A stretch of 38,104 nt of DNA, from assembly GCA_002401445.1 (NCBI GenBank), contig NVTD01000006.1:1-38104 (forward strand). Direction: 5' to 3'. A program made the position numbers and the translations under genes. This document shows positions 1-10,679 of this stretch, in pieces. The first letter of the stretch is position 1; every line of letters starts with the position of its first letter. Below the pieces are notes generated by a model. That model had not been told where the DNA came from, did not search any database, and saw nothing but the letters and a program-made list of their open reading frames with translations. Origin of the DNA: Candidatus Wolfebacteria bacterium. Its GTDB lineage: Bacteria > Patescibacteriota > Minisyncoccia > Phycocordibacterales > GCA-2401445.

Positions 1-1
1 T

Positions 2-370
2 TTGATTGTGGATGATGATACATTTCTTTTGGATATGTACTCGGTCAAATTTAAAGAGAAAGGGTTTGATGTGTCTCTTGCTCTGAGTAGTAGAGATGCA
101 TTAGTGATGCTCGAGGAGGGCCTCGAGCCGTCAGTGATAGCCCTTGATATTGTTATGCCTACTATGGATGGACTGGAATTGCTCGAGAAAATAGTTAAAG
201 ATGGACTAGCTAAGGATTCTGTTATTGTGATGCTGACAAATCAAAGTAGTCAACCCAACATTGACCGCGCTCTTGAATTGGGGGCAAAAGATTATATTGT
301 AAAGGCGAGTGCGATTCCTTCGGAAGTGTACGAAAAAATCAAAACTTTGTTGGATAAATACAAAAAATAG
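2..370 (+). CDS. Response regulator receiver (CheY-like), 5' partial
   Basis: A single receiver domain with no output domain. The reading frame is open at the left edge, so the first residues are missing. The frame opens with a TTG in a VDDD acidic pocket, and the real start is probably a few codons upstream. Counting from the TTG, the visible active-site residues are D4-D6 (acidic pocket), D49 (phospho-acceptor, in ALDIVMP), T79 and K101. By family it would be phosphorylated by a histidine kinase and act through protein contacts. Only 3 nt separate its stop from pilT, so it is probably co-transcribed with pilT and pilC and may control pilus motors. That link is inferred from position. No kinase is present in the window. 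Confidence 0.9.
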   Translation: MIVDDDTFLLDMYSVKFKEKGFDVSLALSSRDALVMLEEGLEPSVIALDIVMPTMDGLELLEKIVKDGLAKDSVIVMLTNQSSQPNIDRALELGAKDYIVKASAIPSEVYEKIKTLLDKYKK

Positions 371-373
371 TCT

Positions 374-1438
374 ATGGATGAATATCAGAAAAAACTAGAT
401 GCATTATTTGCTGTTGTTCTCAGTGAAAATGCATCTGATTTACATATTTCTGAGGGAAAGCCACCGATGATTCGTGTGACTGGTTTTCTTGTACCCTTAG
501 TAAAATATCCACCAATAACAAAGGAAGACGCTATGGGCCTGTTGTCTGTATTGATTACGAAAGAAGAGCAAGAAAAATTGAAAGTGCGTCGGGACGTTGA
601 TTTTTCTTACACATATCAAGAAAAAGCGCGATTTCGTGGTAATGCATTCTATCAGCAAGAAATGATAAGTATTGCACTTCGCCACATTCCAAAACATGTC
701 CGCACATTAGCTGAGCTTAATTTGCCTTCTATATTAGAAGAGCTTGCTGCACGGCAGCAGGGATTCTTTTTGGTTGTTGGTCCTGTTGGACACGGTAAAA
801 CAACAACTCTGGCCGCGATGATTGAAGTAATAAACCAGACGAGATCGGAGCACATAGTTACTATTGAAAATCCAATAGAATATATTTATGAAGCTAAAAA
901 ATCTATTATTGATCAGCGTGAAATTGGTACTGATACGGCAGACTTTAAATCGGGCCTCAATGCTGCGTTTAGACAGGACGTAGATGTGATTTTGATTGGT
1001 GAGATGCGTAACCCAGAGACTATTTCTGCGGCTGTAACAGCTGCAGAGACAGGGCATTTGGTTTTCTCGACATTGCATACAAACAATGCAGCGCAGACTA
1101 TTGATCGTATTATTGATTCGTTCCCATCCCAACAACAACCTCAGATACGAGCACAACTCGCAGGAAGTATGTCAGGTATTTTCTCACAGCGATTAATTCC
1201 CCGTATTTCAGGAGGTATGGTTCCAACATATGAATTGTTGATTAATACTGCTGCTGTAGCGAATCTTATCCGTGAAAAAAGAACACACGAAATACCAACA
1301 ATGATTGAAACAGGTACTGAGCATGGGATGATAGATATGAATCGGTCACTTGCAGAACTCGTGCGTTCTGGAGAAATCACAATAGAAAATGCACGAGCAT
1401 TTTCTCCAAATCCATCTATTCTAGATAAATTCATTTAA
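374..1438 (+). CDS. pilT: Type IV pilus retraction ATPase PilT
   Basis: A secretion ATPase of 354 aa, the usual PilT length. It shows the Walker A motif GPVGHGKTTT (residues 136-144), an Asp box/Walker B around residues 202-212 (DVDVILIGEMRNPETI) and the His box TGHLVFSTLHT (about 227-237). The N-terminal part (1-110) is the PAS-like domain seen in PilT and PilB. PilT hexamers power pilus disassembly at the inner membrane, giving twitching and DNA uptake. The protein lacks the long N-terminal domain and the cysteine motif of PilB, so PilT is preferred. No strong Shine-Dalgarno sequence is visible. It lies in an operon with the upstream response regulator (3 nt gap) and pilC (2 nt gap). Confidence 0.93.
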   Translation: MDEYQKKLDALFAVVLSENASDLHISEGKPPMIRVTGFLVPLVKYPPITKEDAMGLLSVLITKEEQEKLKVRRDVDFSYTYQEKARFRGNAFYQQEMISIALRHIPKHVRTLAELNLPSILEELAARQQGFFLVVGPVGHGKTTTLAAMIEVINQTRSEHIVTIENPIEYIYEAKKSIIDQREIGTDTADFKSGLNAAFRQDVDVILIGEMRNPETISAAVTAAETGHLVFSTLHTNNAAQTIDRIIDSFPSQQQPQIRAQLAGSMSGIFSQRLIPRISGGMVPTYELLINTAAVANLIREKRTHEIPTMIETGTEHGMIDMNRSLAELVRSGEITIENARAFSPNPSILDKFI

Positions 1439-1440
1439 GT

Positions 1441-2649
1441 ATGATATTTTCCTACGAAGCAATTGATCAAAAAGGAGAACGTAAAGGCGGCACCATAGAA
1501 GCGATCACACAAGACGTTGCTATCTCTTCACTGCAGCGTCGTGGTCTTTTGATATCCAGTATTTCCGCAACGGGCAAAGGTTCTTTGCTCTCAATGAATA
1601 TCTCTATTTTTGAGAGAGTAACCAACCGTGAGCTCGTTATGCTCTCACGTCAGATAGCGACACTTTTTGGTGCGCATGTTGCTGCATTGAAAGTGTTTCG
1701 TATGTTGGCGCAAGAGACGTCTAAACCTTTGATTGCGCGTACACTCGACCAGGTCGCTATTGATTTGCAAGGTGGAACAACGATACACAAGGCACTCGCA
1801 AAACATCCCAAAATATTTTCTCCGTTTTATGTGAACATGATTAGTGCAGGAGAAGAGTCAGGAAAGCTAGCAGATACTTTTGAATACTTGGCTGATTACA
1901 TGGAGAGAAGTTATGAAGTTGTTTCTAAAACTCGTAATGCACTCGTATATCCTGTATTTGTTGTATTTGTGTTTCTTGTGGTTATGATATTTATGTTTAC
2001 TGCGGTTGTTCCAAACATAACCTCAATACTTGTTGATTCTGGACAGGATATTCCCTTTTATACGCAGGTTATTATACATATGAGTGACTTTCTTGTAGCG
2101 TATGGACTGTTTTTGTTGGTAGGAGTGATTGTTGGAGGATTTTTCTTGTGGAAATATATTAAAACAAAAGCCGGAAATTTATTTTTTGCACGTGTAAAAA
2201 TTAGCGTTCCGGTAGTTGGTAATCTCTATCGTAAGTTATATTTATCGCGGTTGGCGGATAATATGAGCACAATGCTTGCGAGTGGAATACCGATGGTACG
2301 TGTTATAGAGGTAACTGCAACTGTTATTGGCAATGCGATATATGAAGATGTTTTGCGCGAAACAGCACAGGCAATTCAAACAGGAACAACAGTTTCGCAA
2401 TCGCTCGGTAGATTCCCAGATGAAATACCTGGAATTGTCACACAAATGATTGCTGTTGGAGAGGAGACGGGGGAATTGGGTAATATATTGCACACACTTT
2501 CTGATTTTTACCGTAGAGAAGTAGAAAATGCAGTAGATACCATGATTGGGTTAATAGAACCGGCCATGATTGTGTTCTTAGGATTTGGAGTGTTGTTCTT
2601 GTTGGTTGCGATTCTTGTGCCTATTTATAATATATCGGCTGGATTCTAG
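1441..2649 (+). CDS. pilC: Type IV pilus inner-membrane platform protein PilC
   Basis: A 402-aa protein with two T2SSF repeats (about 65-190 and 265-395). Each repeat contains the family signature of the type FYVNMISAGEESGKL and IVTQMIAVGEETGEL, followed by hydrophobic segments (about 170-195, 215-240 and 375-400). By family it is the polytopic platform that couples the PilB/PilT motors to pilin assembly. It begins 2 nt after the pilT stop, so translation is probably coupled. pilB, pilM, pilN and pilO are not in the window and may lie upstream. Confidence 0.93.
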   Translation: MIFSYEAIDQKGERKGGTIEAITQDVAISSLQRRGLLISSISATGKGSLLSMNISIFERVTNRELVMLSRQIATLFGAHVAALKVFRMLAQETSKPLIARTLDQVAIDLQGGTTIHKALAKHPKIFSPFYVNMISAGEESGKLADTFEYLADYMERSYEVVSKTRNALVYPVFVVFVFLVVMIFMFTAVVPNITSILVDSGQDIPFYTQVIIHMSDFLVAYGLFLLVGVIVGGFFLWKYIKTKAGNLFFARVKISVPVVGNLYRKLYLSRLADNMSTMLASGIPMVRVIEVTATVIGNAIYEDVLRETAQAIQTGTTVSQSLGRFPDEIPGIVTQMIAVGEETGELGNILHTLSDFYRREVENAVDTMIGLIEPAMIVFLGFGVLFLLVAILVPIYNISAGF

Positions 2650-2668
2650 TGGATTTGCATAAAACGGC

Positions 2669-2713
2669 TTATCCACAGTCTTTTTCCTAATATGTTGTAT
2701 GCGGGTGTATAAT
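2669..2713 (+). promoter_or_regulatory. Putative prepilin promoter with adjacent DnaA-box-like 9-mer
   Basis: A perfect -10 hexamer TATAAT lies at 2708-2713, with no good -35 upstream. It would start transcription near 2720 and give a leader of about 70 nt before the prepilin ATG. At 2669-2677 the gap also contains TTATCCACA, an exact match to the DnaA-box consensus. A single 9-mer may be chance. Confidence 0.45.
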
Positions 2714-2791
2714 ACGGCCATAGAATTGAAACAAGCCCTATTTGGGGGTGGTCATTCAATATCATTAATATTTATTAATAATAATTTTTTT

Positions 2792-3187
2792 ATGAAAAAC
2801 AAAGGTTTTACATTGATTGAGTTGTTGGTTGTTATAGCAATCATCGGAATTCTTTCATCAGTGGTGCTTGCATCACTTAATGGCGCACGTGAAAAAGCAC
2901 GAACCGCTGCTGCACAGGCATCACTTTCTGGATTGCTTCCAGGACTTACTATCTGTTTGAATGATGGTCTAGCTATAGCCAATGGTGCAACAGTTGTAGC
3001 TGCAATTAACACGGATCCAATAACTGCTACCCCAGTATGTACTGGTGGTCCAAATTATCCTACATTACCTGCTAATTGGGATTACACTGCAATTACAGAA
3101 GACACAGGAACTTCATTTAGTATTACAGCAACAGGAGAGAATAGTCAGACTATTGTATGTTCCCCAACAGGGTGTGTATCTAGTTAG
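2792..3187 (+). CDS. Type IV prepilin, major pilin candidate
   Basis: The chosen ATG at 2792 gives a classic class III prepilin leader: MKNKG, then [24 protein letters not shown], that is, a short basic leader, cleavage after Gly5, Phe+1, Glu+5 and a hydrophobic N-terminal helix. The precursor is 131 aa, with cysteines in the globular part ([18 protein letters not shown]) that could form disulfides. A longer in-frame upstream start would add a non-leader sequence and is rejected. The gene has its own promoter and a strong terminator directly after it, so it is monocistronic, as expected for an abundant major pilin. It is the likely substrate of the downstream prepilin peptidase. Confidence 0.9.
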   Translation: MKNKGFTLIELLVVIAIIGILSSVVLASLNGAREKARTAAAQASLSGLLPGLTICLNDGLAIANGATVVAAINTDPITATPVCTGGPNYPTLPANWDYTAITEDTGTSFSITATGENSQTIVCSPTGCVSS

Positions 3188-3200
3188 TCTAACTTCTAAA

Positions 3201-3232
3201 AACACCCAGGCCGCAGGCCTGGGTGTTTTTTT
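3201..3232 (+). terminator. Strong intrinsic terminator of the prepilin gene
   Basis: A perfect 12-bp stem (AACACCCAGGCC / GGCCTGGGTGTT) with a 3-nt GCA loop runs into seven Ts. It isolates the pilin mRNA from the pseudopilin operon. Confidence 0.95.
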
Positions 3233-3236
3233 GATG

Positions 3237-3242
3237 TATAAT
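3237..3242 (+). promoter_or_regulatory. -10 box for prepilin peptidase operon (leaderless type)
   Basis: TATAAT ends 7 nt before the ATG at 3250. The predicted start of transcription falls at or next to the A of the start codon, and no Shine-Dalgarno sequence is possible. The -35 region overlaps the preceding terminator. Confidence 0.7.
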
Positions 3243-3249
3243 AAACAGA

Positions 3250-4080
3250 ATGATAGCCATTTTATCTGTGAGTGTCTTTGTTTTAGGATTACTGGTTGGA
3301 AGCTTTTTAAACGTTGTAATATTGCGCTATAACACAGGACATTCGATTTCACATGGACGATCGGAATGCCTCTCGTGCGCTACCCTGTTGAAATGGTATG
3401 AGCTATTTCCAATCGTGAGCTTCATTGTCCTTCGTGGAAGATGTCGTACTTGCAAGGTCAACCTACGGATACAGTATCCATTAACTGAAATTGCTACAGG
3501 AATATTGTTCTACGTTATTGCCACGAATATTTTTGCACTACCCATCACTATTGCAACTGCTGTTATAATTTCAGTATTTTACGCAATAATTGTCAGTATT
3601 CTCGTGGTTATTTTCGTTTATGACCTTTATCACAAAATAATTCCAAATGGACTTGTATATGCTTTTATATTTCTTTCATTTGCGCAATTGTTTTTCAGTC
3701 TTTCTGGGACAGGGTTAACGTTTGCTATTCCTAATTTAATTAGTCTGCTGGCTGGTCCTGCTATTTTCCTCCCGTTCTTTTTATTATGGTTTGTTTCGAG
3801 GGGGACGTGGATGGGATTTGGAGATGCGAAACTAGCGATAGGAATAGGATGGATGTTAGGGGTCTCGTTAGGGTTTAGTGCAATCATATTGGCATTCTGG
3901 GTTGGTGCGGCTGTGAGTCTAGTATTGCTAGCTGTACAGAGGCTGTTTGGCAATAGGACACTCACCTTTAAGAGTGAGATACCGTTTGCGCCTTTTTTGA
4001 TTATTGGATTTCTTGTGGTTTTGCTGTGTAGATGGGATGTGTTAACTATTGGAGGATTTTTGGCGACGTATTTTATATAA
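3250..4080 (+). CDS. pilD: Prepilin peptidase / N-methyltransferase PilD
   Basis: A 276-aa aspartyl membrane protease. The N-terminal part has the GSFLNVVILR signature and two CxxC pairs (CLSC about 39-42, CRTC about 67-70) of the A24 N-terminal domain. The peptidase part carries the two catalytic aspartates, D125 in VYDLYHKIIP and D192 in GFGDAK. About seven to eight hydrophobic helices are visible. It cleaves the GF bond of the pilin and pseudopilins encoded around it and methylates the new N-terminus. It is the first gene of a tight operon with four pseudopilin genes, with a -10 box only 7 nt upstream of the ATG. Confidence 0.95.
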   Translation: MIAILSVSVFVLGLLVGSFLNVVILRYNTGHSISHGRSECLSCATLLKWYELFPIVSFIVLRGRCRTCKVNLRIQYPLTEIATGILFYVIATNIFALPITIATAVIISVFYAIIVSILVVIFVYDLYHKIIPNGLVYAFIFLSFAQLFFSLSGTGLTFAIPNLISLLAGPAIFLPFFLLWFVSRGTWMGFGDAKLAIGIGWMLGVSLGFSAIILAFWVGAAVSLVLLAVQRLFGNRTLTFKSEIPFAPFLIIGFLVVLLCRWDVLTIGGFLATYFI

Positions 4081-4089
4081 TTGTATTAC

Positions 4090-4719
4090 ATGTACGCAAA
4101 GCATAAAAAAGGTTTTACATTGATTGAGGTGATGGTCTCTATTGCCATCATGATTGTGATTTTGTCTATCGCTCTTTTTAACCATCGGGAATTTGGGAAT
4201 ACTATAAAACTTACAAATTTAGCATATGATGTTGCTCTTTCTGTCAGGCAAGCACAAGTGTATGGTATTTCAGTACGACAAACAGGTACAGGGAGCGATC
4301 CGTTTGAAGTGCCGTATGGGGTGTACTTTTTTGTTAATGATACTGACATTGACTATGTGTTTTTTGCTGATGAGGATGGTACAACTAATATCGGTGGTGA
4401 AGTTAAAACTGGCGATGGTGAATATCACAGGAATAGCCCACCTACAGCTTTGGCGTGTCAAACAGACACAACGGAATTGTGTGAAGGATTTACTTTGCCA
4501 ACTGGGTTCATTATTAAGAGTATCATGGGATATTCTACAGAGGGTAATAATAGTGGTCTTGAATTTCATATTACATTTAGACGTCCGGAACCAAATGCTA
4601 GACTAGAAGATGGTACTTTAAACCGGGATTATTACCGGATTGACATAGAACTAGAGTCTCCAGAAGGTTTGACTAAAACAGTTTCTGTTCACGAGAATGG
4701 TAATATAACAGTTAATTAA
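4090..4719 (+). CDS. Minor pseudopilin, GspH/FimT-like
   Basis: ATG 4090 gives MYAKHKKG followed by FTLIEVMVSIAIMIVILSIALF, a class III signal with Gly-1 and Glu+5. The precursor is 209 aa. A TTG at 4081, right after the pilD stop, is in frame and would only lengthen the leader by three residues, so the ATG is preferred. The soluble part is acidic and has two cysteines (ACQTDTTELC). By family, minor pseudopilins of this type start pilus assembly at the fibre tip. It overlaps the next gene by one base (TAATG), which points to translational coupling. Confidence 0.85.
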   Translation: MYAKHKKGFTLIEVMVSIAIMIVILSIALFNHREFGNTIKLTNLAYDVALSVRQAQVYGISVRQTGTGSDPFEVPYGVYFFVNDTDIDYVFFADEDGTTNIGGEVKTGDGEYHRNSPPTALACQTDTTELCEGFTLPTGFIIKSIMGYSTEGNNSGLEFHITFRRPEPNARLEDGTLNRDYYRIDIELESPEGLTKTVSVHENGNITVN

Positions 4720-5276
4720 TGAGAAACATACAGCACAACATGAAGAGAGGATTCACTGTCGTTGAGATACTTGTTGCGATACTTGTGTTTTTCACTGTTG
4801 TTGGTGTGAGCATGGGTGCATTACTTGCTATTGTAAACGCAAATACAAAAGCACAAGCAGTGAGTAACATAATGAACAACCTTAATTTTGCAGTTGATGC
4901 CATGACACGTGATTTTCGATTGGGAACTGACTATTTGTGTGGAGGCACTGGAATTGAGCTTCCTGATTGCTCGGAGGGAAATTCCGCGGTAACCGTTACA
5001 ACACAAAAAGGTATACGCACGACATATCAACTAACTGGTGGGAAAATATACAAAGAGTTTGGAATTACATCGAGGCCAGTATCAGGAGATGACGTGGTGA
5101 TTACCAAACTAACATTTTTTGTTGCAGGAGCTGCCGCAGCTCCATCCGACGCAGTTCAACCAAGGATAGTGATTATCATAGATGGTCATACGAGTAGTTT
5201 CCAGGCGGGAGTACAAACGAGTTTTCATATACAAACGACAGCGTCACAAAGAATATTTGATAAAGAAAATAGTTAG
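4719..5276 (+). CDS. Minor pseudopilin, GspJ/PilW-like
   Basis: A 185-aa protein with a class III leader (MRNIQHNMKRG / FTVVEILVAILVFFTVVGVSMGALL). The start used is the ATG that overlaps the upstream stop by one nucleotide. A second ATG seven codons later would give the minimal leader MKRG and is equally possible. After the hydrophobic helix comes AQAVSNIMNNLNFAVDAMTRDFR, the segment typical of GspJ/PilW proteins, followed by a cysteine pair (LCGG, PDCSEG). It probably forms part of the priming complex with its neighbours. Confidence 0.82.
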   Translation: MRNIQHNMKRGFTVVEILVAILVFFTVVGVSMGALLAIVNANTKAQAVSNIMNNLNFAVDAMTRDFRLGTDYLCGGTGIELPDCSEGNSAVTVTTQKGIRTTYQLTGGKIYKEFGITSRPVSGDDVVITKLTFFVAGAAAAPSDAVQPRIVIIIDGHTSSFQAGVQTSFHIQTTASQRIFDKENS

Positions 5277-5277
5277 T

Positions 5278-5805
5278 ATGAAAGATAATATTTTACAAAA
5301 AGGGTTCACTCTAGTAGAAGCATTGGTTGCAATAGCTATTTTGCTTTTTGCGATTGTTGCACCAATGACAATGGCGTCGTTAGGGTTGCATAGTGCACAG
5401 TTTGCAAAGGATCAGATAATCGCGTCATATCTTGCTCAAGAAGGAGTTGAGTATATTCGCAATGCACGAGACACTAATGTACTTGGTGGAGCATCATGGC
5501 TCACCACTATTTTGAGTACCTGTAACGGAACAGATGGATGCATTGTGGACGGATTTAAATCTCCGACATTAGATGGATTGACTGCATGTAGTGGCGCGTG
5601 TGGCCCGTTGCTGTTTAATACGAGCTCGAGCGAGTATCAATATACATCAGGGGATATAAGCCCGTATACTCGCAGTGTGAGAGTTACGGAGGATGAGGAC
5701 AATCCAGATGAGGCGTCTGTTGCGGTTACAGTATCGTGGAGCGGAGGAACCTTGCTGCGAAGTGTTGTTGCAACAACAACGCTGTTTAATTGGCAATCAA
5801 TATAA
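5278..5805 (+). CDS. Minor pseudopilin, GspI/PilV-like
   Basis: ATG 5278 lies directly after the previous stop (1 nt gap) and gives MKDNILQKG / FTLVEALVAIAILLFAIVAPMTMASLGLHS, a clear class III leader with Glu+5. The precursor is 175 aa. The segment after the helix (AKDQIIASYLAQEGVEYIRNARD) is the usual GspI/PilV signature. A longer frame exists upstream but reads into the preceding gene and is rejected. Four cysteines sit in the soluble domain. Confidence 0.85.
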   Translation: MKDNILQKGFTLVEALVAIAILLFAIVAPMTMASLGLHSAQFAKDQIIASYLAQEGVEYIRNARDTNVLGGASWLTTILSTCNGTDGCIVDGFKSPTLDGLTACSGACGPLLFNTSSSEYQYTSGDISPYTRSVRVTEDEDNPDEASVAVTVSWSGGTLLRSVVATTTLFNWQSI

Positions 5806-5806
5806 C

Positions 5807-6292
5807 ATGAGAGAATTACCACAAACAAAGCAAGCGGGTGTCGCACTTCTTTTATCTGTGATTATTTCAAGTTTGTTAATATCGATTGCTCTTTCAATGA
5901 TACATATTGCAACTAAGGATGTGACACTTTCTGTTTCTGGGAGAGAATCACAACTCGCATTTTATGCAGCAGACATGGGCATGGAGTGTGCCTTGTATTG
6001 GGATATAAAACAAGGTGTATTTGCAACATCTACTGATTCGACACCATACATTGGAACAGCAGAGTGTGAAGGCAAAGATATTTTTACGATTGAAATAGTT
6101 GACCCTCTTACTTCGGCTACAGCCGTAACAAAATTTACTTTAGATTATTCGGATGGTAGATGTTCAGTAGTAACCGTAACCAAGACAGATAGTAGTGGGA
6201 GAGTAACAACAAAAATTGAATCTCGAGGTTACAATTCTTGTGCTGTAACGGACCCAAGACGTGTTGAGAGAGCAATTCGCGCAACCTACTAG
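5807..6292 (+). CDS. PilX/GspK-like minor pilin protein
   Basis: A 161-aa protein that starts 1 nt after the preceding stop (TAACATG). The N-terminus (MRELPQTKQAG / VALLLSVIISSLLISIALSMIHIA) resembles PilX/GspK: Gly-1 and a long hydrophobic helix but no Glu+5. In the GspK family the tip pseudopilin also lacks Glu5. Four cysteines follow (MECALYWD, AECEGKD, GRCSVV, NSCAV). It is the last gene of the operon. No clear terminator was seen before ligA. Confidence 0.75.
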   Translation: MRELPQTKQAGVALLLSVIISSLLISIALSMIHIATKDVTLSVSGRESQLAFYAADMGMECALYWDIKQGVFATSTDSTPYIGTAECEGKDIFTIEIVDPLTSATAVTKFTLDYSDGRCSVVTVTKTDSSGRVTTKIESRGYNSCAVTDPRRVERAIRATY

Positions 6293-6379
6293 AAGTCTAA
6301 CCACTTGGAGCTTCGAGCTTAAAGTCGGTTGCTCGGATCGAATTTCCCTCTTAGGTCATTGTTTTAAGCCGTTTTATGG

Positions 6380-8404
<2,025 letters not shown>

Positions 8405-8421
8405 AAAGAAATTTTCAGGTT

Positions 8422-8790
8422 CTAATTATTCTTCATGATATGTCTCATTTTTTCATACCCCTCGTGAAGGGCATCACGTGCTCCGAAGCCTATGCAGATA
8501 GTAAGAGCTAAACAAAACATAGGTGCATTCTCTGTTGTCATGAGGAAGCCAATCCCCAATATCCAAAGGATAGCGTATGGAATTCCGGATCGTGCACCTA
8601 CTTTGTGTACTTGAGCGCGGGACCCATTGTTTTTTGTTCGGATGGCGACAAGTATCGCAATAGATAGAATGGCTAATCCTATACCAATTGTGATTACGAC
8701 CAAATCGAAACTTTTTATGCCGAACAGCAGAGCTGTCATTCCTGTAAAAAGTCCTGCGACAGCCAAGGAACCAAGTTTTTCTATTTTCAT
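8422..8790 (-). CDS. Small membrane protein, unknown function
   Basis: A 122-aa protein with about four hydrophobic segments (roughly 7-24, 28-50, 69-84 and 88-104) and a charged, probably cytoplasmic C-terminus (RDALHEGYEKMRHIMKNN). No family is recognised. A good promoter sits upstream and the frame is not overlapped by another coding gene, so it is likely real. It faces ligA tail to tail, 17 nt apart. Confidence 0.65.
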   Translation of the reverse strand: MKIEKLGSLAVAGLFTGMTALLFGIKSFDLVVITIGIGLAILSIAILVAIRTKNNGSRAQVHKVGARSGIPYAILWILGIGFLMTTENAPMFCLALTICIGFGARDALHEGYEKMRHIMKNN

Positions 8791-8826
8791 AGTAGTTTTG
8801 TTTTTTTGGGTGAATCTCTAGGAAGA

Positions 8827-8854
8827 AGTATAGAGTATCTTTTTGACAAGTCAA
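8827..8854 (-). promoter_or_regulatory. Sigma70-type promoter of the small membrane gene
   Basis: On the minus strand: -35 TTGACT (8849-8854), 16-nt spacer, -10 TATACT (8827-8832). The predicted leader is about 30 nt. Its -35 abuts a plus-strand TTGACA (8843-8848), so the divergent gatC promoter region overlaps it. Confidence 0.7.
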
Positions 8855-8870
8855 GTATTTGAAGTTTCAA

Positions 8871-8876
8871 TATAAT
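8871..8876 (+). promoter_or_regulatory. -10 box of gatCA
   Basis: TATAAT ends 14 nt before the gatC ATG and predicts a very short leader of about 8 nt. The upstream TTGACA is 22 nt away, which is too far for a standard -35. Confidence 0.6.
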
Positions 8877-8890
8877 GCTATTATTTCTCT

Positions 8891-9196
8891 ATGATCAAGG
8901 CAGAAGATGTTAAAAAACTTTCGCAACTTGCCCGTATTTCCGTGTCTGATAGTGAGGTAGAAGAGTTACGCACCGATATTAGTGCGATTTTGGGATATGT
9001 GGACAAACTGAACGAGGTCAGAGAAGAGGCCGGGAGTGAACATGTTCGAGCATATTCTGATGCGAGAACTGTAATGCGAGATGATACTGATGCACATGAA
9101 CCTGGATTGTATACAGATTCTCTGCTTGCAGAGGCACCAGCTACAGAAAATGGTTTCTATAAGGTGAAAAAGATTTTAGGTAACACCGATGAATAG
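8891..9196 (+). CDS. gatC: Asp/Glu-tRNA amidotransferase subunit C
   Basis: A 101-aa GatC. It has the typical N-terminus (IKAEDVKKLSQLARISVSDSEVEELRTDISAILGYVDKLNEV) and a C-terminal wrap segment ending LLAEAPATENGFYKVKKILG. GatC is the small scaffold that clasps GatA in the GatCAB complex, which amidates mischarged Glu-tRNA(Gln) and/or Asp-tRNA(Asn). Its stop overlaps the gatA start (ATGAATAG), so the two are coupled. gatB is not in the window. Confidence 0.95.
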   Translation: MIKAEDVKKLSQLARISVSDSEVEELRTDISAILGYVDKLNEVREEAGSEHVRAYSDARTVMRDDTDAHEPGLYTDSLLAEAPATENGFYKVKKILGNTDE

Positions 9197-10625
9197 TATG
9201 GCTGATATTGATCTTTCAACATTAACTATTGCGCAAGCACACGAACACCTCATCAAGGGTGATTTTTCAGTGAAGGAATTAGCACAGAAATATCTAGATG
9301 TAATTTCAGAAAAAAATGGTGATATAAACGCATACCTTGAAGTTTACAGTGATGTGATGGAACAAGCTGAAATTGCACAAAAGAAAATTGATTCAAAAGA
9401 TGCTGGAGTACTCACAGGAATACCATTTGGTATAAAAGATAATATTTTAATAAAAGGAAGGATCGCGTCTGCGTCTTCAAAAATTCTAGAAAACTATACA
9501 GCGACTTATGATTCGACTGCAATAGTGAAATTAAAAAAAGCAGGAGCAATCTTTCTCGGACGAACAAACATGGATGAGTTTGCTATGGGTGGTTCAACTG
9601 AGAACTCTGCGTTTGGTGTTACAAAAAACCCACATGATTTAGAAAGGGTACCAGGTGGTTCGAGTGGTGGATCTGCAGCAGCGGTCGCAATGAATGGAGC
9701 TCTTGTAACCATTGGAAGTGATACAGGTGGATCAGTGAGACAGCCTGCAAGTTTTTGCGGGGTTGTAGGACTGAAGCCAACATATGGTTCTGTATCTCGA
9801 CATGGGTTGATCGCTATGGGCTCGTCTCTGGATGTTATTGGTCCAATGGGTAAGAGCGTAGCAGATGTTGAGACTGTGTTTGACGCTATTAAAGGAGAGG
9901 ACATAATGGATGCGACCAGTGTCTCTGATGAGAAATATAGTAATGCAGAAAAAACTGATAGGAAAATAATTGGTGTTCCTCGGCATATCTTAGATCAGGA
10001 AGGAATTGATGACGTCGTAAAGAAAAATCTAGAAGATGTAATCACAAAATATGAACAGTTAGGGTATGAAGTAAAAGATATAGAATTGCCGCATATAGAA
10101 TATGCTCTTGCCGTTTACTATATTATTATGCCCGCAGAAGCATCAAGTAACTTGTCCCGTTTTGATGGTGTAAAGTATGGATTACATGTAGAGGGGAATG
10201 ATTTACTTGAGGATTATATAAAGACACGAGGGGAGGGATTTGGTACAGAGGTGCGACGTAGAATATTGCTTGGAACATATGTGTTGTCTGCTGGATATTA
10301 TGATGCGTATTACAACAAAGCAAATACCGTGAGGACACTGATAGCGCAAGATTTTGACAAAGCATTTACTGATGTTGATTTGATCTTGATGCCAACAACA
10401 CCAACACCAGCGTTTAAGATAGGGGAGAAGTCTGACCCATTGTCTATGTATTTTGCAGATATATTTACAGCTCCTGCTAATCTTGCGGGAGCTCCAGCAA
10501 TTTCTATTCCATCTGGCTTTGCTGATGTTGATGGTAATAGGTTACCCCTTGGTATACAGCTGGTTGCACCCAAGTATCGTGAAGATCTCCTATTTAGTGC
10601 TGGTAAAAAATTTGAGCAGGGTTAG
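9189..10625 (+). CDS. gatA: Asp/Glu-tRNA amidotransferase subunit A
   Basis: A 478-aa amidase that releases ammonia from glutamine for transfer to the mischarged tRNA. The Ser-cisSer-Lys triad is visible: K83 (GIPFGIKDN), S158 in the GGSSGGS loop and S182 in SDTGGSVRQPASFCG. The 24-residue spacing between the two serines matches the family. The start at 9189 overlaps the gatC stop by 8 nt. An alternative ATG at 9198 would remove three residues. The C-terminus ends at GKKFEQG, as usual for short GatA proteins. Confidence 0.96.
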   Translation: MNSMADIDLSTLTIAQAHEHLIKGDFSVKELAQKYLDVISEKNGDINAYLEVYSDVMEQAEIAQKKIDSKDAGVLTGIPFGIKDNILIKGRIASASSKILENYTATYDSTAIVKLKKAGAIFLGRTNMDEFAMGGSTENSAFGVTKNPHDLERVPGGSSGGSAAAVAMNGALVTIGSDTGGSVRQPASFCGVVGLKPTYGSVSRHGLIAMGSSLDVIGPMGKSVADVETVFDAIKGEDIMDATSVSDEKYSNAEKTDRKIIGVPRHILDQEGIDDVVKKNLEDVITKYEQLGYEVKDIELPHIEYALAVYYIIMPAEASSNLSRFDGVKYGLHVEGNDLLEDYIKTRGEGFGTEVRRRILLGTYVLSAGYYDAYYNKANTVRTLIAQDFDKAFTDVDLILMPTTPTPAFKIGEKSDPLSMYFADIFTAPANLAGAPAISIPSGFADVDGNRLPLGIQLVAPKYREDLLFSAGKKFEQG

Positions 10626-10666
10626 AAACGAGGAATGGAGGGGTTTTCAAACCCGGTCGCATGAAG

Positions 10667-10672
10667 CATAAT
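10667..10672 (+). promoter_or_regulatory. -10 box before the 10680 gene (leaderless type)
   Basis: CATAAT ends 7 nt before the ATG at 10680. A small G/C hairpin (GGGGTTT tc AAACCC, 10640-10655) lies just upstream between gatA and this promoter. Confidence 0.5.
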
Positions 10673-10679
10673 AATATAG

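Noticed and set aside
2699-2791. Longer start for the prepilin gene
   Set aside because: It would place about 31 residues before the class III leader and would read through the promoter region.
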